Source of the DNA: an uncultured Collinsella sp.
Lineage (GTDB): Bacteria > Actinomycetota > Coriobacteriia > Coriobacteriales > Coriobacteriaceae
DNA length: 11,195 nt
Reading direction: 5' to 3'
NCBI GenBank assembly: GCA_900752015.1
Contig: CAADTZ010000066.1
Span: 1 to 11,195 of the forward strand
Of the stretch, positions 1 to 6,180 are shown piece after piece. The translations under genes were made by a program, and so were the position numbers. Position 1 is the stretch's first letter. Every line of letters begins with the position of its first letter. The notes beneath the pieces are model-generated. The model was not told where the DNA came from, did not search any database, and saw only the letters and a program-made list of their open reading frames with translations.

Positions 1-1
1 C

Positions 2-943
2 GAGGGAACGAAGCTTGGCGTTGGCGCGCAAGCGGTTTGCGAGCTCGCGCGTCGCGACGATGTCGACTGCGTGCTCGTCGCTATTGTGGGCGCCGCCGGT
101 CTCGAGGCGAGCCATGCGGCCTTGACCTCAAATAAGCGCCTTGCCCTTGCCAACAAGGAGTCCCTCGTCGTCGGTGGCGACTTGCTTATGCCGTTGGCGC
201 AACCGGGCCAGCTTATTCCAGTCGATTCTGAGCACTCCGCCATCTACCAGTGCTATCTGGGGGAGAACCCACGCGAGGCTCATTGTATTTGGCTCACCTG
301 CTCGGGCGGTCCGTTCTTTGGCCGCACGCGCGACGAGCTCGATCGCGTGACGCGCGCCGATGCCCTCGCACATCCCACGTGGGCCATGGGTGCAAAGATC
401 ACCATTGACTCCGCCACCCTCATGAACAAGGGCCTGGAGCGCATTGAGGCCATGCATCTGTTTAATTGCGACCTCGATTTCATTAACGTGGTCGTGCAGC
501 GTCAGTCCAAGATTCACTCTATGGTCGAGTTCGCCGACGGCTCTGTGATGGCGCATCTCGGTGCTTCCGACATGCGTATTCCCATCCAGTTCGCGTTCTC
601 GTATCCCGAGCGTTGGGATACCCCAGCGCCTCGTATCGATTTCCGCGAGCTGGGGCAGCTCACGTTTGATGCTGCCGACATGGATACCTTCCGCTGTCTG
701 GCACTGGCCGAGCGTGCCGGCAAGACGGGTGGCACCATGCCGTGCGTGCTCAATGCCGCCAACGAGGTCGCCGTTGATGCCTTCCTGCACGATGGCTGCA
801 GCTTTACCGATATCGATCGCATTGTGGAATCCTGCATGGATGCCCACGATATGCAGGCAGTCGATTCGTTTGAGCAGCTTCGCGACATCGATGCGTGGGC
901 GCGTGAAAAAGCTGCGCAGGTGCTCGCCGCAACCCGTTCCTAA
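2..943 (+). CDS. dxr: 1-deoxy-D-xylulose 5-phosphate reductoisomerase, 5' end cut by window
   Basis: The enzyme converts DXP to 2-C-methyl-D-erythritol 4-phosphate with NADPH and a divalent metal, the second step of the MEP isoprenoid pathway, in the cytoplasm. The reading frame is open from base 2 and gives 313 residues. About 85 N-terminal residues, including the Rossmann NADPH-binding start, lie outside the window (the E. coli enzyme has 398). Family motifs in order are LANKESLV, VDSEHSAIYQ (metal ligands D75 and E77, window numbering), LTCSGGPF, MNKGLE (metal ligand E146) and IHSMVEFADGSV, whose His matches E. coli H257. The usual HPQS block just before IHSM reads QRQS here. The stop is 25 bases before the best ATG of the protease gene, so the two are probably cotranscribed. 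The GTG at 71 is internal and not the start. Identification is secure. Confidence 0.96.
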   Translation, partial: EGTKLGVGAQAVCELARRDDVDCVLVAIVGAAGLEASHAALTSNKRLALANKESLVVGGDLLMPLAQPGQLIPVDSEHSAIYQCYLGENPREAHCIWLTCSGGPFFGRTRDELDRVTRADALAHPTWAMGAKITIDSATLMNKGLERIEAMHLFNCDLDFINVVVQRQSKIHSMVEFADGSVMAHLGASDMRIPIQFAFSYPERWDTPAPRIDFRELGQLTFDAADMDTFRCLALAERAGKTGGTMPCVLNAANEVAVDAFLHDGCSFTDIDRIVESCMDAHDMQAVDSFEQLRDIDAWAREKAAQVLAATRS

Positions 944-968
944 CCCATAAGGATTGCTTTTTCGTTTT

Positions 969-2330
969 ATGGATACTGTTCTGAGCGTTCTTTCATCGGT
1001 CTTTTGGGGCCTGCTGATGCTTTCCGTCCTCGTGTTTTTGCACGAGGGCGGCCACTTTTTGGCGGCACGTGCTTGCGGCGTCCGTGTGACCGAGTTCTTT
1101 TTGGGCCTGCCGTGCCGCTTTGACATCCATTACACGTCGCGTCGCATTGGAACCAAGTTTGGCGTGACCCCGCTGCTGCTGGGTGGCTACGCTGCCATCT
1201 GCGGTATGGATCCGACCGATGTCTCGTGCGCCGATCGCGTGCTCGCGGCTGTCTATCGTCATGGTCGCGTGACCGTGGCCGACCTTGCTGTCGAGCTCGA
1301 GCTTTCCGAGGAGGATGTGCTCGAGGCTTGTGCTCTGTTGCTGGGCTGGGGCTCCATCGCACCTTGGTATGAGGAAGGGGAGAAGCCCTTACCGAGCTAC
1401 TATCCCACCAAGTATCAGACGCTGCCGCGAGACGCGGCGGGCTACACCACCTTTGACGGCCGCCGGTTCGATCGAGAGCATGCGACTGCCGTGGGCGATG
1501 TGTGGGAGCTGCCGTGCGGCGAGGCTGATTTCTTGGCGCAAGAGCGTTCGCACACTTATCTTGGCCAGGGTTTTCTCAAGCGCGCCTTTATGCTGCTCGC
1601 GGGCATTCTCGTCAATATCCTGACGGGTTTTTTGCTCCTTATGAGCATCTATTCCATTGCGGGTGTCACCGTGCCGATGGATACCAACGTGATCGGTCAG
1701 GTTGACGAGGGGTCTATTGCCGCCAAGGCGGGTATCGAGGCCGGAGATGCGATCCTTTCGGTCGACGGTGTCTCATGTTCCACTTGGATGGACGTCTACG
1801 ATGCTATCGGCAAGGCCGCCGGTAAGGACGATATCGCCATTGAGTATGAGCGTGACGGCAAGCAGCATTCGACCTCGGTTGCGCTCAAAGAGGACGAGCG
1901 GTTAGGTGTGTATGCTTCTACGCAGGTGGTCCGTTTAGACCCCATCACGTCGGCTCGCCTTTCGTTCTCCTATGTCGTGCAGACAGCGGAGGGCGTGATG
2001 CGCCTGCTCCAGCCGCAGCATACGATGGAGATTCTCGATCAGTCTTCTTCGATTGTGGGCATTAGCGTTATGTCTTCACAGGCTGCTGCTGCCGGCCCTG
2101 CCACGTTCCTTTCGTTTGCCGCCCTCATTTCGTTCTCGCTTGGCTTTATGAACCTGCTGCCCATCCCACCACTCGATGGCGGCAAGCTGGTCATCGAGAT
2201 CATTCAAAAGATTGCGGGTCGCGAGCTACCTCTCAAGGTCCAGACGATTGTGAGCTATGTGGGCATCGCGCTCTTTGCGCTGCTGTTTGTCTATATGCTT
2301 CGTTCCGACATCCTTCGATTTATTCTGTAG
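969..2330 (+). CDS. rseP: RseP/Rip1-type site-2 intramembrane zinc metalloprotease with an inserted winged-helix-like segment
   Basis: An M50B family membrane protease. Relatives cut transmembrane anti-sigma factors or signal peptide remnants inside the bilayer. From the ATG at 969 it has 453 residues: first membrane helix with HEGGH (H25, E26, H29), GGYA at 72-75, a long insert at about 82-195, membrane helix with AGILVN (211-216), one PDZ domain (about 240-305), and NLLPIPPLDGG (395-405, third zinc ligand D403) in the next helix, then a final hydrophobic helix. The insert holds a segment at 87-134 that reads like a winged helix (VTVADLAVELELSEEDVLEA) and a Tyr/Asp-rich stretch; typical RseP has only a short link here. 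The usual AGPxxN is AGILVN. The start is uncertain: AAGGA at 949-953 abuts a TTG at 954 and lies 15 bases from the ATG at 969. ATG is chosen because it gives a normal distance to HEGGH. The target substrate is unknown. Confidence 0.9.
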   Translation: MDTVLSVLSSVFWGLLMLSVLVFLHEGGHFLAARACGVRVTEFFLGLPCRFDIHYTSRRIGTKFGVTPLLLGGYAAICGMDPTDVSCADRVLAAVYRHGRVTVADLAVELELSEEDVLEACALLLGWGSIAPWYEEGEKPLPSYYPTKYQTLPRDAAGYTTFDGRRFDREHATAVGDVWELPCGEADFLAQERSHTYLGQGFLKRAFMLLAGILVNILTGFLLLMSIYSIAGVTVPMDTNVIGQVDEGSIAAKAGIEAGDAILSVDGVSCSTWMDVYDAIGKAAGKDDIAIEYERDGKQHSTSVALKEDERLGVYASTQVVRLDPITSARLSFSYVVQTAEGVMRLLQPQHTMEILDQSSSIVGISVMSSQAAAAGPATFLSFAALISFSLGFMNLLPIPPLDGGKLVIEIIQKIAGRELPLKVQTIVSYVGIALFALLFVYMLRSDILRFIL

Positions 2331-2343
2331 GGGAGTGTTTGGA

Positions 2344-3426
2344 TTGTCTTTATCCCATCCTTTGCCTCGCGATTTGACGCGCCCCGTGCATGTGGGCGGT
2401 GTGCAGATCGGTGGCGGTGCGCCGGTGGTGGTCCAATCCATGACCTGCACCGATACCGTTGATGCCCAGGCAACACTTGCGCAAGTGTGCGCGTTGGCGC
2501 AGGCTGGCTGCGATATCGTGCGTGTGAGCGTGCCCACTGAGGCCGCGCTTGAGGGTTTCCGCACCATCTGTGCCGAGTCTCCGGTGCCAATCGTTGCCGA
2601 TATCCACTTTAACCACAAGCTGGCCATTGGCGCTGTGGAGGCCGGTGCCGCCAAGCTCCGCATCAATCCCGGCAATATCGGCGATTGGGCTAAGGTCGAT
2701 GCCGTCATCGACGCCGCCGGCGCTGCGGGCTGTGCGATTCGCATTGGCGTGAACGCGGGCTCGCTTGAGCAGGATATCGCCGAGCGCGAAGACCTCACGC
2801 AGCCCGAAAAGCTCGTGATGTCGAGCGAGCGCTTCGTCAAGCACTTTGAGGACCGCGGCTTTACGAACATTGTGCTTTCGGCCAAGGCCCATAGCGTGCA
2901 AACGACGCTCGATACCTATCGAGCCCTGTCGCGTGAGATTCCCCACGTTCCGCTTCACCTGGGCGTAACCGAGGCGGGTACCAAGCTTCAGGGCACCATT
3001 AAGAGCTCGGTGGGCCTTGGTATTCTGCTGTCTGAGGGTATCGGTGACACCATGCGCGTCTCTCTCACGGCCGATCCGGTTGAGGAGCCGCCGGTCGCCT
3101 GGGGAATTTTGCAGTCGCTGGGCCTGCGTCGTCGTGGTCCCGAGATTGTCTCGTGCCCCACGTGCGCCCGCTGCCAGGTTAACCTCATTCCCATCGCCGA
3201 GGAGGTCACCGAGCGGCTTAAGAACTACTCCGCGCCGCTTTCGATCGCCGTTATGGGATGCGCGGTCAATGGCCCCGGCGAGGCTTCTGATGCCGACCTG
3301 GGCGTTGCTTGCGGACGTGGTCAGGCCTTGCTCTTTTCGCATGGCCAGATCATTGGTAAAGTAGCTGAGGACCAAATTGTCGACGCGCTTATGGCAGAGG
3401 TCGACAAGCTTATTGAGGAGAAATAA
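2344..3426 (+). CDS. ispG: 4-hydroxy-3-methylbut-2-en-1-yl diphosphate synthase (IspG/GcpE)
   Basis: A 4Fe-4S enzyme that reductively opens MEcPP to HMBPP, the penultimate step of the MEP pathway, so it works with Dxr from the same operon. It has 360 residues, close to E. coli IspG (372). The TIM-barrel part begins with VGGVQIGGGAPVVVQSMT and continues through VADIHFNH and RINPGNIG. The C-terminal iron-sulfur part has C271 and C274 (CPTCARC), C306 (MGCAVNGPGEA) and E313, matching the E. coli C270/C273/C305/E312 cluster ligands. C277 is an extra Cys next to the CxxC. The start chosen is TTG at 2344, because AGGGGAG at 2329-2335 lies 8 bases upstream and the known N-terminus begins near there. 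A longer in-frame start at 2257 would overlap the protease by 74 bases without a better ribosome site. Its stop is directly followed by the proS ATG. Confidence 0.97.
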   Translation: MSLSHPLPRDLTRPVHVGGVQIGGGAPVVVQSMTCTDTVDAQATLAQVCALAQAGCDIVRVSVPTEAALEGFRTICAESPVPIVADIHFNHKLAIGAVEAGAAKLRINPGNIGDWAKVDAVIDAAGAAGCAIRIGVNAGSLEQDIAEREDLTQPEKLVMSSERFVKHFEDRGFTNIVLSAKAHSVQTTLDTYRALSREIPHVPLHLGVTEAGTKLQGTIKSSVGLGILLSEGIGDTMRVSLTADPVEEPPVAWGILQSLGLRRRGPEIVSCPTCARCQVNLIPIAEEVTERLKNYSAPLSIAVMGCAVNGPGEASDADLGVACGRGQALLFSHGQIIGKVAEDQIVDALMAEVDKLIEEK

Positions 3427-5148
3427 ATGACCCGAGCAATGTATATGTCTAAGCTCTATGCACCGACGCTTAAAGAGGATCCGGCGGACGCTGAGCTCGC
3501 CAGTCACCGCCTGCTGCTCCGTGCCGGCATGATCCGCAAGGAGGCCGCCGGCCTGTATTCCTACCTGCCGCTTGCCTGGCGCTCGATCCGTAAGATCGAG
3601 AACATCGTGCGCGACGAGATGGACGCTGCCGGCGCCCAGGAGCTTATGATGCCTATCATGGTCGACGCCGAGTTGTGGCGTGAGTCCGGTCGCATTGACG
3701 CCTATGGCAAGGAGCTTGTGCGCTTTGATGACCGCCACGGCCGCGAGTTTGTTCTCGGACCCACGCACGAGGAGACCGTGACTGCCCTGGTGCGCAATGA
3801 GCTGCGTTCCTACAAGCAGCTGCCGGTGAACCTCTATCACATCCAGGATAAGTTCCGCGACGAGTTCCGTCCCCGCTTTGGCCTGATGCGCGGTCGCGAG
3901 TTCATCATGAAGGACGCCTACAGCTTCTCTGCCACGCAGGAGAGTCTGCAGGAGGAGTACGACAAGATGAAGCAGGCCTACGCCAACATCTGCGAGCGCT
4001 GCTACATCAAGGCTCTGCCCGTTGTCGCCGACTCCGGCGAGATCGGCGGCGACACCTCCGTCGAGTACATGGCTCTGGCCGACGCCGGCGAGGCTTCGCT
4101 CGTCTACTGCGACGATTGCGGCTTCGCTGCCGACGATGAGGCCGCAAGCACCAAGGTCGTTGTGACCGAGGGTCCTGGCGACGGTACGCTCACCAAGGTC
4201 GAGACTCCGGGCATGGGCACCATCGAGGCCGTTGCAAAGTTCTTCGGCTTCCCCGAGAACGGCACGCGCAAGTCCTTGGCTCTCATCGATGCCGAGGGCA
4301 AGCCTGTCGTGGCCATTGTCCCGGGCGACCACGAGCTCAATGACTGCAAGGCCGAGCATGTCTTTGGCAAGGGCTATCGCATGATGACCGACGAGGAGCT
4401 CCAAGCGAACGGTCTGCACAAGGGCTTTATCGGACCAGTTAACCTGCCCGAGGGCATTCGTCTGGTCTGCGACGAGAGCCTGCGCGAGTCCAAGCAGTGG
4501 GCCTGTGGCGCCAACGAGGTCGACTATCACTTTACCGGTGCCTGCCCCGAGCGCGACTTTACCGTCGACGAGTGGGCCGACCTGGTAACCGTCGTTGCCG
4601 GCGACCCCTGCCCGCACTGCGGCAAGCCGCTCTCCGCTGCCCGCGGCATCGAGGTCTCTCAGGTCTTCCAGCTTGGCACCAAGTATTCCGAGGCCATGGG
4701 TGCCACCTTTATGGATGAGGACGGTAAGGAGAAGCCTCTCATCATGGGCTGCTACGGCGTTGGTGTGTCCCGCTCGCTCGCTGCCGTCGTGGAGCAGCAC
4801 AACGACGAGCACGGTATCGTCTGGCCGGTCTCCGTTGCTCCGTACGAGGTCGCGGTGATTCCGCTCGACCCCAAGAAGGAGGAGTGCGCTTCCGTCTGTG
4901 AGCAGATCGTTGATGGCCTGTGCGCCGAGGGTATCGAGGTCGTCGTCGACGATCGCGATGAGCGTCCCGGCTTTAAGTTTGCCGACAACGACCTTATGGG
5001 CTTCCCGTATCAGGTTGTTCTGGGTAAGCGTGGCCTTAAGAACGGCACCGTCGAACTCAAGGACCGTGCCACGGGCGAGCGCGAGGATGTGGCTATCGAC
5101 GAGGTCGTCGCCAAGGTTGCCGAGCTTGTTAAGGCGGCTCGCCGTTAA
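3427..5148 (+). CDS. proS: Prolyl-tRNA synthetase, bacterial type with editing (INS) domain
   Basis: A class II aminoacyl-tRNA synthetase that charges tRNA-Pro in the cytoplasm. It has 573 residues, the normal bacterial length. It contains the N-terminal catalytic core with GPTHEET and motif 2 (FRDEFRPRFGLMRGREFIMK, about 143-162). Next is an inserted YbaK-like editing domain at about 233-390, with FFGFPENGTRKSLAL (K282, the position of E. coli K279, which is important for Ala-tRNA-Pro editing). Motif 3 is MGCYGVGVSRS (440-450), followed by a C-terminal anticodon-binding domain from about 473. Two CxxC pairs (C228/C231 and C395/C398) flank the editing domain and probably bind zinc, as in some Gram-positive ProRS. 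GAGGAG at 3415-3420 sits 6 bases before the ATG at 3427, inside the end of ispG, so translation is probably coupled. It is the last gene of the operon, before a strong terminator. Confidence 0.98.
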   Translation: MTRAMYMSKLYAPTLKEDPADAELASHRLLLRAGMIRKEAAGLYSYLPLAWRSIRKIENIVRDEMDAAGAQELMMPIMVDAELWRESGRIDAYGKELVRFDDRHGREFVLGPTHEETVTALVRNELRSYKQLPVNLYHIQDKFRDEFRPRFGLMRGREFIMKDAYSFSATQESLQEEYDKMKQAYANICERCYIKALPVVADSGEIGGDTSVEYMALADAGEASLVYCDDCGFAADDEAASTKVVVTEGPGDGTLTKVETPGMGTIEAVAKFFGFPENGTRKSLALIDAEGKPVVAIVPGDHELNDCKAEHVFGKGYRMMTDEELQANGLHKGFIGPVNLPEGIRLVCDESLRESKQWACGANEVDYHFTGACPERDFTVDEWADLVTVVAGDPCPHCGKPLSAARGIEVSQVFQLGTKYSEAMGATFMDEDGKEKPLIMGCYGVGVSRSLAAVVEQHNDEHGIVWPVSVAPYEVAVIPLDPKKEECASVCEQIVDGLCAEGIEVVVDDRDERPGFKFADNDLMGFPYQVVLGKRGLKNGTVELKDRATGEREDVAIDEVVAKVAELVKAARR

Positions 5149-5179
5149 TCGACGTTTCTGCTATTAGATGTAATTGCGG

Positions 5180-5227
5180 GACTGCTCCGTATCTCTCTTA
5201 GAATGAGATGCGGAGCAGTCTTTTTTT
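5180..5227 (+). terminator. Intrinsic terminator of the dxr-rseP-ispG-proS operon
   Basis: The arms at 5180-5195 and 5205-5220 form a 16-bp stem (GACTGCTCCGTATCTC against GAGATGCGGAGCAGTC, one G-U pair) with a 9-base loop, followed directly by seven T. It begins 31 bases after the proS stop. Confidence 0.95.
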
Positions 5228-5254
5228 GTTGCGTGAATAAACTCGACGGGTAAA

Positions 5255-5292
5255 GGAAAACCCCACAGCCCAAATGAGCTGCGGGGTTTTCC
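5255..5292 (-). terminator. Terminator of the APH-type kinase gene
   Basis: The arms 5255-5269 and 5278-5292 pair over 15 bases (GGAAAACCCC core). On the minus strand the one odd pair is G-U, so the stem is complete there, while on the plus strand it is an A-C mismatch. The T residues in the descending minus arm and after it (TTTTCCTTT) give a usable U-rich tail. It lies 35 bases after the kinase stop. It may also act as a back-up terminator for the plus-strand operon. Confidence 0.8.
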
Positions 5293-5327
5293 ATTGTGCC
5301 TCCGATGCGAAATAAATCGCTCAGATA

Positions 5328-6092
5328 TTACTGATAATCGACGACGTCGATCCAGTTCTTCAGGAACTCATCGTTCACGTTGCGCTTACGAGCGAGCTCG
5401 GAAGCGGCGACGATGCTCGTCCACTGACGCACGACCTGCATGGGCATGTCGGCGCGGTCGCAGTAGAGCTCCAGGTAGGCCTCGGCCTGGTCCTTGCTGT
5501 TGAGGGCGAAGAGCAGGTAGGTGGTGGCAACGTCGGCAGCAGGGGAGCCCTGGGTGGCGTGTGCCCAGTCGCACACATAGAGCTGGCCGTCGTCGCCGAC
5601 GATGACGTTGGAGGGGTTGAAGTCGCCGTGGCAGACCTTGAACTCCTTAGTCATGCCGTCCAGACGCTCCTGAAGGTTGTAGCGCGTGGTGGCATTGAGC
5701 TGATCAAGGCTGTCGATCATGCGGGCGAACTTGTCGCGCTGACGGTTGAGCAGCGGGGAGGTGTAGCCGTGGATCTCGATCTGGAGGTCGACGAACATCT
5801 CGAGGTACTCACCAAAGCGCTGGGGCTCGGCAGTCATCTTCTCGGCAAGGGTGGTGCCCGGAACCTTCTCGGTCACGAGCGCCCAGCCGTTGGCGTTCTC
5901 GAGCTGGGAAACCTCGAGCGCCTTGGGGCTGCGGATGCCGCACTCATTGATGCGGGCAAGATTCAAAGCCTCGTTGAACACGTCGGAGACAGGCTTGGTC
6001 TCGTTAAAGACCTTGACGATCTTGTCGCCCAGGTCGTAAACGACCTTGTTGCCACGGCGGACGAGCTCGGTCTTGGAATCGGGTAGCAGCAT
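5328..6092 (-). CDS. Small APH/choline-kinase-like phosphotransferase, substrate unknown
   Basis: A 254-residue protein with the protein-kinase-like fold of the aminoglycoside phosphotransferase superfamily. A short N-lobe has VYDLGDKIVKVF (K27, candidate ATP-binding lysine) and EALNLARINECGI for helix C. A hinge region reads ALVTEKVPGTTL. The catalytic loop is HGDFNPSNV (D157, N162), and a DFG-like aspartate occurs in LYVCDWAHA (D175), followed by SPAADVATTYLLF. All key catalytic residues are present, so it should be active. The family phosphorylates antibiotics, choline, sugars and other small alcohols; nothing here picks one, and calling it a resistance gene would be unsupported. AAAGGA at 6100-6105 lies 7 bases before the ATG. 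It follows adhE on the same strand after 88 bases with a GC-rich hairpin, so read-through from adhE is possible but not certain. Confidence 0.85.
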   Translation of the reverse strand: MLLPDSKTELVRRGNKVVYDLGDKIVKVFNETKPVSDVFNEALNLARINECGIRSPKALEVSQLENANGWALVTEKVPGTTLAEKMTAEPQRFGEYLEMFVDLQIEIHGYTSPLLNRQRDKFARMIDSLDQLNATTRYNLQERLDGMTKEFKVCHGDFNPSNVIVGDDGQLYVCDWAHATQGSPAADVATTYLLFALNSKDQAEAYLELYCDRADMPMQVVRQWTSIVAASELARKRNVNDEFLKNWIDVVDYQ

Positions 6093-6124
6093 GGTTGCAT
6101 CCTTTCAACGATGCGATAGAAGCG

Positions 6125-6163
6125 ACGGCGGGGGTGTGTGAAACACCCGGGCACCCCCGCCGT
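6125..6163 (-). other. GC-rich hairpin between adhE and the APH-type kinase gene, no T-tract
   Basis: The arms ACGGCGGGGGTG (6125-6136) and CACCCCCGCCGT (6152-6163) pair perfectly over 12 bases with a 15-base loop. The hairpin begins 17 bases after the adhE stop. Neither strand has a T-run next to it (minus strand continues CGCTTCTATCG), so it is a poor classical terminator. A second, competing hairpin, GGGTGT (6132-6137) with ACACCC (6143-6148), overlaps it. It may stabilise the adhE 3' end or partly terminate before the kinase gene. Confidence 0.7.
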
Positions 6164-6180
6164 TAAAAACCGTGCTAAAA

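Noticed and set aside
128..1126. 332-codon minus-strand frame opposite dxr
   Set aside because: An antisense shadow of dxr and the start of the protease gene, which have clear family motifs.
2257..2343. N-terminal extension of ispG by 29 codons
   Set aside because: It would overlap the protease gene, and the good ribosome site at 2329-2335 fits the TTG at 2344.
2350..4812. 820-codon open frame on the minus strand across ispG and proS
   Set aside because: It crosses two certain genes on the opposite strand and has the composition of an antisense shadow. No motif or ribosome site supports it.
5328..6092. Aminoglycoside resistance gene
   Set aside because: Only the general kinase fold and catalytic residues are visible. 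There is no subfamily signature or resistance context.
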